A stretch of 64,000 nt of DNA from CAWAYR01 sp050250955 (lineage in GTDB: Bacteria; Acidobacteriota; Vicinamibacteria; Vicinamibacterales; UBA2999), in contig JBFWNR010000007.1 of NCBI GenBank assembly GCA_050250955.1, positions 62,001-126,000 of the forward strand. The letters are read 5' to 3'. Both the position numbers and the translations under genes were made by a program. How positions within the stretch are numbered: the first letter of the stretch is position 1; each line of letters begins with the position of its first letter. Shown here in pieces: positions 19,738 to 27,907 of this stretch. The notes beneath the pieces are model-generated. The model searched no databases and was not told the DNA's origin. It saw nothing but the letters and a program-made list of their open reading frames with translations.

Positions 19738-19857
19738 CTAGCGGCTAGTCGGACACGATGAGGGCCCGGTGGTCATCCACCGGGCCCTTTGTGTTGCCGG
19801 CGTGACAGCGTGGCAGTGTGACGGTCTAGCCGCGAGCCGCGAACCCCTAGCCGCTAG
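19738..19857. repeat. 11-bp inverted repeats flanking a terminator, with octamer tract
   Basis: CTAGCGGCTAG (19738-19748) and CTAGCCGCTAG (19847-19857) are perfect inverted repeats symmetrically around the terminator at 19762. Further GCGGCTAG/CTAGCCGC words surround both. Between them, 19801-19824 is three tandem degenerate octamers (CGTGACAG, CGTGGCAG, TGTGACGG). Confidence 0.55.
19762..19795. terminator. Intrinsic terminator of the alpha/beta-hydrolase gene (and possibly DUF1501)
   Basis: GGGCCCGGTGG (19762-19772), loop TCAT, CCACCGGGCCC (19777-19787) is a perfect 11-bp stem followed by TTTGTGTT on the plus strand. It is the clearest rho-independent terminator in the window and lies between two convergent genes. 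Confidence 0.85.
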
Positions 19858-19865
19858 ATCGAGCG

Positions 19866-21206
19866 TTAGAGCATGAAGCCCACGTCCGTCGTGGCGAAGT
19901 TGCCCAGGTTCGGGAACGTGAGCGCGAGCTCGGCCGGCGAGGCGCCGAACCACTTGCCGAGCGTCGCGCCGAACTGCGAGGTGGAGATCTGCGGAATCCA
20001 CACGCCGCGGTTGTTGGCGTCGTCCGGGCCGCCGAGCGCGAACTCCGGCATCCGGCCGTAGACCCCCGGACGCACGGCGCCGCCGACGACGAACTGGTGG
20101 CCGCCCCAGGCGTGGTCGGTGCCGGTGCCGTTGGGCTGCATGGTGCGCCCGAACTCCGACTGGGTGAACGCGGTGATGTTGTTCGGCAGGCCGATCTCCT
20201 GGGTGGCGCGATAGAACGCCATCAGGGCGCCACCCAGCTGCTGCAGCAGCGACTGGTGGTTGAAGTCCTGCGAGGTGTGGGTGTCGAAACCGCCGGTCGA
20301 GCAGAAGAACACCTGGCGGCCCGGGCCGACCTGCGAGCGCAGCTTGATGAGGCGCGCCACTTCGCGGAGCTGCGAGCCGAGGCTGGTGCCCGGGAACACG
20401 GTGTTGATCTGCGACGCGGCGCCGGTGCCCTGCAGCGTCTCGGCCAGCTGCAGGCCGTCGGCGAACGCCGAGTTGGCCGCCGCGCGGAGCGGATGTCCGC
20501 CGTCCATCGCCAGCATCGCCGACACCGCCTGCTTGCGGGCGTTGGCGGCCGAGCTCGGATAGATGTTCATGCCCGACAGACCGAGGCTGGCGCCCGGCGG
20601 AATCACGTTGGGGGCGTTGCCGCTGCTCTGCAGGAAGGTCGCCGCCGACGCCACCGAGATCGCCCCGAGCGTGTCGTTGACGCCGAAGACGTCGAGGAGC
20701 CGGCCGCCCCAGCCGCCGCCGATGGTGTTGGACGTCGCCGTCTGGGCCTGGAGCGTCTGGTCGGAGTGCGAGAAGAGGTTGCTGGGCGCGGTGACGCCGG
20801 ACTGGTACTGCGCCCGGGTCAGCGGCCGCTCGAGGGCGCCGGTGTTGAGCACGACGGCGACCTTGTTCTCGGCGAATGCCGGGGCGAGATCGACCAGGCC
20901 GATGTGGAGGGCGTAGGGCGTGCCGTACATCGTCGGGGTCAACCGGGCCGGCGACAGCGCCAGCCCGGCGCGCAGCGACTGGTAGGTCGCGTAGGTGGCG
21001 TCGGTGGGCACGACGGTGTTGTTGCAGTCGTTGCCCCCGGACAGGTAGATGCAGACCAGCGCCCGGTAGTCGGTGACCGGGGCCGCCAGGGCATCGGCCA
21101 CCAGCAGGCGGCGGGTCGGGCCGAAGCCCATGCTGGAGATGCCCAGGGCGGCGAGTCTGGCGCTCAGCTTGAGGAAGTTGCGACGGGCGGGTGTGTGCGT
21201 ATGCAT
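19866..21206 (-). CDS. DUF1501 protein with Tat signal
   Basis: The 446-residue product begins with a twin-arginine signal (RRNFLKL at residues 8-14) followed by a hydrophobic stretch and an ADALA-type cleavage region. The mature part is a DUF1501 protein, related to the alkaline-phosphatase/sulfatase fold, with LSGGNDCNNTVVP, SHSDQTLQAQT and TQSEFGRTMQPNGTGTDHAWGG motifs. It lies 20 bp downstream of DUF1800 on the same strand, the standard two-gene pair of Acidobacteria and Planctomycetes. The molecular function of the pair is not established; export suggests work on an extracellular substrate. Confidence 0.9.
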   Translation of the reverse strand: MHTHTPARRNFLKLSARLAALGISSMGFGPTRRLLVADALAAPVTDYRALVCIYLSGGNDCNNTVVPTDATYATYQSLRAGLALSPARLTPTMYGTPYALHIGLVDLAPAFAENKVAVVLNTGALERPLTRAQYQSGVTAPSNLFSHSDQTLQAQTATSNTIGGGWGGRLLDVFGVNDTLGAISVASAATFLQSSGNAPNVIPPGASLGLSGMNIYPSSAANARKQAVSAMLAMDGGHPLRAAANSAFADGLQLAETLQGTGAASQINTVFPGTSLGSQLREVARLIKLRSQVGPGRQVFFCSTGGFDTHTSQDFNHQSLLQQLGGALMAFYRATQEIGLPNNITAFTQSEFGRTMQPNGTGTDHAWGGHQFVVGGAVRPGVYGRMPEFALGGPDDANNRGVWIPQISTSQFGATLGKWFGASPAELALTFPNLGNFATTDVGFML

Positions 21207-21226
21207 GGCCGGGACTCGGAGCGGAC

Positions 21227-23665
21227 CTAGGGAATCGAGACGGTCTGGATGGGCGTGGACGGCCCCGGACCGCAGGCGTTGATGGCGCGGATGCTCAGGT
21301 TGTAGGTGCCCGGCGGCGCCGCGGCCGCAAAGCCGGTGCCGGTCACCGGGAACACGCCGCTGATCGACCCGGTGACCGTCAGGTGATAGCCCTGCGCCGG
21401 GGTGCCGCCGGCGGGCGCGTCCCACGACACCACCACCTGGTTGCCGGCCTTGGTCGCGAAGTAGTTGGCGGGCACGCGCGGCGCGCTGCAGTTGTTGGTC
21501 GGCGCGGTGACCGTCACCGAGCTCGACTGGTTGCTGGCGCCGAAGGCATTCAGGGCCCGCAGCCGCAGGGTGAAGGTGCCCTTCGGCATCGCCGGCACCG
21601 AGAAGGTCTCGGTGAGCGGCAGCGGGATCGACGTCGTGATCCCGCCGGTGATGTCCATCTGCAGGTGGGTCGGCGCGCCACCGGCGTAGGTGTTCTTCCA
21701 CGCCAGCCACATCGAGTAGGTCTTGACCGCCGCCTGGAAGTTGGTCGGCGGCGACGGCTTCTGCGGGTAGTTCACATAGACGCGGATCTCGTTCGACGGC
21801 AGGCTCACCTGCGCGCCGTGGAGGGCCCGGAGCCGGATGAAGAACGACCCGCTCGGCGCCGCGAAGGAGAACACCGTGGCCGGGCTGCCGGTGGGCAGGG
21901 TGGCAAACGGCGCCCCCGGGCTGACCCCGCCCTCGAGCACGTAGCCGGTCGGTGCCGGGCCGAGCGCCGGCGGGTTCCAGCGCAGCGTGAGCGTGTTGCC
22001 GCCGATGTAGGCCGCGGTGAGCCCGGTGGGCGACTGCACGCTGGTCGGGATGACGCCGCCGGCGCTGAAGCCGCCGCCGTAGACGGTGTACTCGCTCGAG
22101 ATCGCCGCCAGGTAGAGCGCCCCGACGGCCCGCTGGTTGGTATCCGACGCCGGCACCGCCTGGGTCGCGTCGATGATGATCTGCCGCAGCTGGCTCGACA
22201 TGCGGCCCATCATCAGCCGCTGGTTGACCATGTCGACCAATCCGGCGGGGTCGGCCGCCGCGGCCTGGAACGGCGCCCGATCGACGAAGTACGAGGAGCC
22301 GAACTGGCCGGTGATGATGCCGTAGATGAAGTTGGCGCGCTGGATGGCCAGGGCCGGTGGATAGAGCTGGAACTCGGGGCCGAAGTAGGTGGTCTGCCCC
22401 GGGATCATCGCCGTCGGCTGGTAGAAGCTGAACACCGTGGCCGGGGTCAGCACCCGCTGGCTCAGGTTCGCGAAGACGTACTGGAAGCTGTTCGGATCGC
22501 CGATGGTCGCGCCCAGCGCCCGGCCGAAGCCGATGACGTGCAGCAGCGGATCCTTCAGCCGCCCGTGTTCGACCAGCGCCGGGTTCAGCGCCTCGGGATC
22601 GAGCAGCACGGCGCGGACGACGGCGGCCAGGTCGCCGCGCACGCCGGCGCCGTTGTTGATGAAGGCGTTCGACACCCGGGTGACGTAGGCGGGGCTCGGG
22701 TTGGAGGTCACCAGCGAGCGGATGAGTCGTACCGCGATGAACGGCGGCACGTTCTGGTGCTGGAAGATGTTGTCGATGACCAGCTCGAGGTCCTGGGGCG
22801 CGGTCAGACCGGCCGGCGTGATGACGCCGTTCAGCAGCGTCTTCGGGTCGGTGTCGTGGCGGCTGGCGCTCGACGTCGGCACCAGGTCGCCCTCGAAGTA
22901 CTCGGGGTTGGAGTTGCCGGACGTGGCGCCGGGCTTCGGCGGATAGGTCCAGCCGGTGAGCGCGCGGGCGAAGTTGGCGATGGTCGCCTGCGAGTAGGCC
23001 GGAATCGGCTGGCCGCCGCCGTCGAGCCGCTGGCTGCCGTCGGGGTTCAGTTCCCAGGTGCCGACCGAGAACAGCTGCAGCAGCTCGCGGGCGTAGTTCT
23101 CGTTGGGCGAGGTCGTCGCGGTGGCCTTGCGGTTGTAGACGTTGTCCAGGTACTTGCCCATCGTCGGGCTGAGCGAGACCTCGCGCAGCAGCGTCCGGAA
23201 GTTGCCGAAGGCGTTACGCGACAGCAGCCGGACCCAGGGCGTCAGTTCGTCGCCGTCGCCGACCTTGTTGGCCGAGACCACGATCGTCTGGCTGAGGGCG
23301 AAGATCACCCGCTGGCGCAGCTGGTCGGGGCCGCTGGCCATGTTCAGGTAGACCTGGGCGCGCAGCGCATCGCCGGACAAGGCGTCCGGCACCGGGCTCT
23401 CCGGCTGCGCCATCTGCTCGGCGATCCAGGCCGCCGGCCCGATGTTCTGCACCCGGGTGACTTCGAGGGCGGTCGGACCGAACGACGCCTGCTCGAGGAA
23501 GTGCACGGCCGTTGTGGCGTCGGTTGCCTGGGCCGACACCCTGGGCGCGTCGGCGTACGAGAACACGACGAATGCTGTCAGAAGTGCCAGGCCGACTCGG
23601 CGGCGGCGGCCTGCGGACCGCTGACCCGTGGCGGCGAAATCTACGCCTACCTTGTGCACGTTCAT
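21227..23665 (-). CDS. DUF1800 protein with C-terminal fibronectin type III-like domains
   Basis: The 812-residue exported protein has a signal peptide (about residues 20-45, VSAQA). DUF1800 covers about residues 50-500 with LEQASFGPT, ENYARELLQLFSVG, RALTGWTYPP and FYQPTAMIPG. The C-terminal about 300 residues form three Fn3-like repeats with the recurrent PPTNF-x-A/PANYF-x-A starts and W-x-P/W-D-A-P strands. The Fn3 repeats suggest binding to a surface or polysaccharide. It is the first gene of the DUF1800-DUF1501 pair. Confidence 0.9.
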   Translation of the reverse strand: MNVHKVGVDFAATGQRSAGRRRRVGLALLTAFVVFSYADAPRVSAQATDATTAVHFLEQASFGPTALEVTRVQNIGPAAWIAEQMAQPESPVPDALSGDALRAQVYLNMASGPDQLRQRVIFALSQTIVVSANKVGDGDELTPWVRLLSRNAFGNFRTLLREVSLSPTMGKYLDNVYNRKATATTSPNENYARELLQLFSVGTWELNPDGSQRLDGGGQPIPAYSQATIANFARALTGWTYPPKPGATSGNSNPEYFEGDLVPTSSASRHDTDPKTLLNGVITPAGLTAPQDLELVIDNIFQHQNVPPFIAVRLIRSLVTSNPSPAYVTRVSNAFINNGAGVRGDLAAVVRAVLLDPEALNPALVEHGRLKDPLLHVIGFGRALGATIGDPNSFQYVFANLSQRVLTPATVFSFYQPTAMIPGQTTYFGPEFQLYPPALAIQRANFIYGIITGQFGSSYFVDRAPFQAAAADPAGLVDMVNQRLMMGRMSSQLRQIIIDATQAVPASDTNQRAVGALYLAAISSEYTVYGGGFSAGGVIPTSVQSPTGLTAAYIGGNTLTLRWNPPALGPAPTGYVLEGGVSPGAPFATLPTGSPATVFSFAAPSGSFFIRLRALHGAQVSLPSNEIRVYVNYPQKPSPPTNFQAAVKTYSMWLAWKNTYAGGAPTHLQMDITGGITTSIPLPLTETFSVPAMPKGTFTLRLRALNAFGASNQSSSVTVTAPTNNCSAPRVPANYFATKAGNQVVVSWDAPAGGTPAQGYHLTVTGSISGVFPVTGTGFAAAAPPGTYNLSIRAINACGPGPSTPIQTVSIP

Positions 23666-23816
23666 GCGCCCAACCTCGAAGTGAAGACAACCCGGGGGTG
23701 CCGGGGCGCCGACGAGCTAGGCAGGATGCGTGCCAGGAGTGCAGGGACCTGGCATCTGGGGCCAGGGGCCGGGGAATTGCAGAACTGTAAGCGGCTGCGG
23801 CGAACGCGGCCGCACG

Positions 23817-24344
23817 TCAGCGAGGCGGGGTCGGGAGGTAGTACTCCTTGTACATTCCGCGGCGAAACAGCCATCCGCCGAGCGGACCGAGCCAGCCGAG
23901 GACGTGGTACATGACGCCCAGGTCCATCAGTTCGATCAGGTTGCCGTCGAAGTCCCGTACGAAGAAGAAGGAGTGACCACGGGGCGAGCGCTCCGGCGCG
24001 CTGACGATCTCGACGCCCTTGGCCTTCAGTTCGTCATGCCATTTCTGTAAGTTGCGCACGTTCAGCGAGAAGTGCGTCAGGCCGATCCGGTGCCACGGGA
24101 TCCGCTCGGGCGGCAGGGCGGGCTCGAACGCGAAGATCTCCAGCACCCCGCCGCCGGGAACCCGGATCCAGCCGATCTTGCAGCGTGGCGCCGGCGCCTC
24201 GACGCCGAAGAACGCCCGCACCCGTTCCGGCGGCGTATCGGCGACCCCGACCAGCGGACAGCCGAACGTCTCCCAGTAGAAGCGGACCGCGCTGTTGAAG
24301 TCCGAGACGGTCAGGCCGACGTGGCTGAAGCTGCGGGCGCGCAT
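23817..24344 (-). CDS. VOC-family (glyoxalase/dioxygenase-like) protein
   Basis: The 175-residue protein has two beta-alpha-beta-beta-beta modules of the vicinal oxygen chelate fold: FSHVGLTVSD at the N-terminus, GLTHFSLNVRNL in the middle, and SFFFVRDFDGNLIELMD near the end, whose Glu is the usual metal ligand. The last about 25 residues are an extra hydrophobic tail. An AGGAG site lies just upstream of ATG 24344. It is the last gene of a three-gene operon with the GMC and Gfo/Idh/MocA oxidoreductases, so it probably acts in the same small-molecule pathway. Substrate unknown. Confidence 0.85.
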   Translation of the reverse strand: MRARSFSHVGLTVSDFNSAVRFYWETFGCPLVGVADTPPERVRAFFGVEAPAPRCKIGWIRVPGGGVLEIFAFEPALPPERIPWHRIGLTHFSLNVRNLQKWHDELKAKGVEIVSAPERSPRGHSFFFVRDFDGNLIELMDLGVMYHVLGWLGPLGGWLFRRGMYKEYYLPTPPR

Positions 24345-24361
24345 GGGGGCTCCTGGCGAGG

Positions 24362-25903
24362 TCAGGCGAGATCGGTGGCGCGGATGTGGTCGGCCACCCG
24401 CAAGGCCTGGGCGACGATGGTCAGCCCGGGGTTGACCGCCGCCGACGACGGGAAGAACGAGGCGTCGACCGCGAACAGGTTGTCGACGTCGTGGCTGCGG
24501 CAGAACGGATCGAGGACCGACGTCCGCGGGTCGGTCCCGAAGCACAGCGTGCCGCACTGGTGGGTGGTGTTCTTCGCCAGATGCGAGTGGCTCATCACCT
24601 TCCAGAAGCCGAGCCGCTTGAGCAGCCGCTCCATCTCGGCGACCAGCCGGCGGTGCGGCGCGACATTGTTGGGCCGGTAGTGCAGATGGATGCGGCCCTG
24701 GCCATCGACCACGACGCGGTTGTCGGCGTGCGGCAGGTCCTCGGACATCGCCAGCCAGTCGACGCCGCGGGCCACCCACGCGTCGTAGGCCATCAGCGGA
24801 ATGCGCGGGATGATCGTGTCCCCCACCACCTTGGCCATGATGCCGTGGGTGCGACCCTGCGACTGGACGTGGCCGAGCGGATACGGCGCCGCCGCACCGG
24901 CGAAGTAGTAGTCGTTGATCGCCACCGTCTTCTGGAACACCGTCTCGTTCCGCGCAAAGGGGTGGAACCCCTGCATCATCGTCGCCAGGTGGGCCATGTA
25001 GCGGCGGCCGACCAGTCCGGAGGAGTTGGCCAGGCCGTCGGGATGCCGGTCGCTCGCCGACTGCAGGAGCAGCGCCGCGGAGTTGACCGCGCCGCACGCC
25101 ACCACCACCAGACCGGCTTCGACCTGTTCGACGCGGCCGTGACGCTCGAACTCCACGGCGGTGACCCGCCGTCCCGCCGGTTCGGTCCGCAGTCGCCGGG
25201 CCCGCGCGCCGGTCCAGAGCGTGACGTTGGCAGCCGTCAGCGCCGGACGCACGCAGCACACCTCGGCATCGCTCTTGGCGTGCTCGCGGCATGGAAACGA
25301 GTTGCAGGTGTTGCACAGGCGGCAGCCGTCCTCCTCACCGGGACGCAGCAACCCCAGCGGCAGCGGCGACGGGTGCAGCCCCTCGCCGCGCAGCTGGTCG
25401 ACGATCGCGGCGATGCGCGGGGCGTGCGGCACCGCCGGGTGCGGATAGGGCCCGCGCGGCGGCTCGGTCGGATCGGCCCCGACCTCGCCCCGCACCGCGT
25501 AGAGCCGCTCGGCCCGGTCGTAATACGGAGCCAGCGTCTCGTAGTCGATCGGCCAGGCCGGCGACACGCCGTCCTGGTGCGCCAGGTCGCCGAAGTCCTC
25601 GCGGCGCAGGCGGTAGAGCACGCTGCCCCAGAACTTGGTGTTGCCGCCGACGCAGTAGTGGGTATACGGGAGGAACTCGATCCCGGCGCCGTCGATCCAG
25701 CGCTCGGGTGTGCGGTAGCGCAGGTGCTTCCACACTGCGGCGGGATCCCAGTTCTCGGCTTCCCGGGGCACGTGGTCGCCGCGCTCCAGCACGAGGATCC
25801 GCGCTCCCGACCCCGCCAGCGCCTGCGCCATGGTGCCGCCGCCGGCACCCGAACCGACGATCACCACGTCGAATCGATCGGGATGTCCGGCCGGCGCCGT
25901 CAA
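24362..25903 (-). CDS. GMC-family flavin oxidoreductase
   Basis: The 513-residue enzyme oxidises an alcohol or sugar with FAD. An N-terminal Rossmann motif VIVGSGAGGG (residues 14-23) is followed by LVLERG, a GGNTKFWG segment and a Cys-rich stretch (CRLCNTCNSFPC) near residue 195. The C-terminal GMC motif DASFFPSSAAVNPGLTIVAQALR completes the fold. The start is TTG at 25903; TTGA overlaps the stop of the upstream oxidoreductase gene, indicating translational coupling. The substrate is probably a sugar or sugar alcohol, judging by its partner (inference). Confidence 0.9.
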   Translation of the reverse strand: MTAPAGHPDRFDVVIVGSGAGGGTMAQALAGSGARILVLERGDHVPREAENWDPAAVWKHLRYRTPERWIDGAGIEFLPYTHYCVGGNTKFWGSVLYRLRREDFGDLAHQDGVSPAWPIDYETLAPYYDRAERLYAVRGEVGADPTEPPRGPYPHPAVPHAPRIAAIVDQLRGEGLHPSPLPLGLLRPGEEDGCRLCNTCNSFPCREHAKSDAEVCCVRPALTAANVTLWTGARARRLRTEPAGRRVTAVEFERHGRVEQVEAGLVVVACGAVNSAALLLQSASDRHPDGLANSSGLVGRRYMAHLATMMQGFHPFARNETVFQKTVAINDYYFAGAAAPYPLGHVQSQGRTHGIMAKVVGDTIIPRIPLMAYDAWVARGVDWLAMSEDLPHADNRVVVDGQGRIHLHYRPNNVAPHRRLVAEMERLLKRLGFWKVMSHSHLAKNTTHQCGTLCFGTDPRTSVLDPFCRSHDVDNLFAVDASFFPSSAAVNPGLTIVAQALRVADHIRATDLA

Positions 25904-26907
25904 CGCTCCGTCCCCGCGGCGGGCACCGGCACGACGACCGACGCATAGATCTGGTCCATCAGCCGCTGGTCCTCGGCCGCCCGCTCGAGGCTCATCTCGG
26001 GGGGCCGGCCCGAGGCCGCCGCGGCGGCGAAGTCGCGATACATCGCCCGGTAGCCGCGGATGTCGCGGAAGCCGGGGAACTGCAGCGACGGCCAGCCGCG
26101 GCCGCGAGCGAGCACGAACGCCCCGTTGGATTCGAAGGTGATCACGCCGTCGCGCCCGAACAGCTTCGAGAGCCGCAGCCCGCGGAAGAGCGACGGTACC
26201 TCGCGCGAGTAGTAGAGGGCGCCGACCGCGTCGTTGTCGTAGCGGAACGCCACCATCATGCTCTTGGCGCGGCGATCGGGTCCGGCCGGCGACACCGCCG
26301 GCCGGAACCCGTGGGCGGTGACGATGCGGGGGCCAAGGCTGCCGGCGACGTGGAGCCAGTGGATGCCCTCCTCGAAGAAGGCGTCGCCGCCGGCCATGGC
26401 CTCGTCGTTGCGCCAGTCGTCGGCGGCCTTGAGCCGGTGCGCGATGGTGGTGAAATGGGCGAAGACCATCTCGCCGATGCGGCCCCCCGCCACCAGGCGC
26501 CGCAGGCTGACGGCCAGCGGCTTGTAGTGGTCGTTCTCGCCGACCAGCACCGTCCGGCCGGCCCGGTCGCGGGCGGCGATCACCGCGTCGTAGTCGGCCA
26601 GGGTCGGGAACGCCGGCTTCTCCACCAGCACGTGTTTGCCGGCGGCGAGCGCCTCGAGCGTGAGGGCGCGGTGGAACAGCGGCGGCACGGCGACGACCAC
26701 GGCGTCGACGGCCGGATCGGCGAGGGCCTCGGCGTAGCTGCCGTAGGCCCGCACGCCGCCGAAGCGGCGGACCAGCGCCTCGGCGCGGGCGCGATCGCGG
26801 CTGGCGTAGCTCAAGGTCGCCACGTCGCCGAGCGCCCGCAGGTGGGCGCTGTGCACGCGGGCGATGAATCCACAGCCGAGGAAGACCAGGCGGAGGGGCG
26901 GAGGCAT
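25900..26907 (-). CDS. Gfo/Idh/MocA-family NAD(P)-dependent oxidoreductase
   Basis: The 335-residue protein has the N-terminal Rossmann fold with FLGCGFIARVH (dinucleotide-binding loop), then the family signature VLVEKPAF around residue 98, and a C-terminal alpha/beta substrate domain with a GIHWLHVAG segment typical of GFO_IDH_MocA_C. Members oxidise or epimerise sugars and inositols. It is the first gene of the operon with the GMC oxidoreductase and VOC protein. A TATACT -10 lies at 26949-26954 (minus). Confidence 0.9.
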   Translation of the reverse strand: MPPPLRLVFLGCGFIARVHSAHLRALGDVATLSYASRDRARAEALVRRFGGVRAYGSYAEALADPAVDAVVVAVPPLFHRALTLEALAAGKHVLVEKPAFPTLADYDAVIAARDRAGRTVLVGENDHYKPLAVSLRRLVAGGRIGEMVFAHFTTIAHRLKAADDWRNDEAMAGGDAFFEEGIHWLHVAGSLGPRIVTAHGFRPAVSPAGPDRRAKSMMVAFRYDNDAVGALYYSREVPSLFRGLRLSKLFGRDGVITFESNGAFVLARGRGWPSLQFPGFRDIRGYRAMYRDFAAAAASGRPPEMSLERAAEDQRLMDQIYASVVVPVPAAGTER

Positions 26908-26948
26908 GCGCTGGCGACGCCGCGAGACAGCCGGCGCGTCTGTTCGAA

Positions 26949-26954
26949 AGTATA
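26949..26954 (-). promoter_or_regulatory. -10 box of the Gfo/Idh/MocA-GMC-VOC operon
   Basis: TATACT on the minus strand, about 40 bases before ATG 26907, back-to-back with the plus-strand promoter at 26975-26982. Confidence 0.45.
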
Positions 26955-26974
26955 CCGGCCGGGCGGCGAACCGC

Positions 26975-26982
26975 TATATGCT
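26975..26982 (+). promoter_or_regulatory. -10 box of the dienelactone hydrolase operon
   Basis: TATATGCT contains two overlapping -10 matches (TATATG, TATGCT). A GGAGG site at 26993-26997 sits 6 bases before ATG 27004, so this mRNA has a short conventional leader. Confidence 0.5.
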
Positions 26983-27003
26983 CGGGCCTTTCGGAGGACG
27001 CCC

Positions 27004-27900
27004 ATGGAGCGCAAGACCGTCGCCGATTTCGATCCGCAAGTCCTGATCCTCTTCGACGCCTACGTCCACGGAGCGCTCGACCGCCGCGGCTTCCTCGACA
27101 AGGCGGCGAAGTACGCCGTCGGCGGCGTCACCGCCTCGATGCTGCTCGACCAGCTCAGCCCGAAGTTCGCCGAGGCCCAGCAGGTGGCCAAGGACGACCC
27201 GCGGCTGAAAGCCGAGTACGTCGAGTTCAGCTCGCCGCAGGGCTACGGCACGGTCAAGGGCTACCTGGCGCGCCCGGCCAAGGCCGCCGGCCAGCGTCTC
27301 CCGGGCGTGCTGGTGATCCACGAGAACCGCGGCCTCAACCCGCACATCGAGGACGTCGCCCGCCGGCTCGCCCTCGACAACTTCCTCGCCTTCGCGCCCG
27401 ACGCGCTGACCCCGCTCGGCGGCTACCCGGCCGGCGGCGAGGACGAGGCGCGGGCGCTCTTCCAGAAGCTCGAGCAGCCCAAGACGCGCGAAGACATGGT
27501 CGCGGCGGCCGGATTCCTGCGGACGCACGGCGAATGCACCGGCAAGATCGGCGCCGTCGGCTTCTGCTACGGCGGCGGCATCTGCAACTTCCTGGCGACC
27601 CGGGTGCCCGACCTGCTGGCCTCGGTGCCCTTCTACGGTGGCCCGCCAGCAGCCGAGGACGTGCCGAAGATCAAGGCCCGCATGCTCATCCACTACGCCG
27701 GCACCGACGAGCGCATCAACGCGGCGTGGCCGGCCTACGAGGCGGCGCTCAAGGCGGCCGGCGTCACCTACGAGATGCACATGTACCCGGGCACGCAGCA
27801 CGGCTTCAACAACGACACCACGCCGCGCTACGACAAGGCGGCGGCGGCCGAGGCCTGGAAGCGCACGCTGGCGCTCTTCAACGCGACCCTGCGCAGCTAG
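27004..27900 (+). CDS. Dienelactone hydrolase-family protein with Tat-like N-terminus
   Basis: The 298-residue protein carries the Cys-Asp-His triad: nucleophile Cys188 in GFCYGGG, Asp in GTDERIN, His in TQHGFNND. Before the domain there is a DRRGFLDKAAKYAVGG segment (residues 26-41) resembling a twin-arginine signal, so it may be exported. This layout matches the YghX-like branch. A good GGAGG site fixes the start. It leads an operon with the M14-NodB fusion (7-bp gap) and an acetyltransferase. True substrate is unknown. Confidence 0.88.
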   Translation: MERKTVADFDPQVLILFDAYVHGALDRRGFLDKAAKYAVGGVTASMLLDQLSPKFAEAQQVAKDDPRLKAEYVEFSSPQGYGTVKGYLARPAKAAGQRLPGVLVIHENRGLNPHIEDVARRLALDNFLAFAPDALTPLGGYPAGGEDEARALFQKLEQPKTREDMVAAAGFLRTHGECTGKIGAVGFCYGGGICNFLATRVPDLLASVPFYGGPPAAEDVPKIKARMLIHYAGTDERINAAWPAYEAALKAAGVTYEMHMYPGTQHGFNNDTTPRYDKAAAAEAWKRTLALFNATLRS

Positions 27901-27907
27901 TCGAGAC

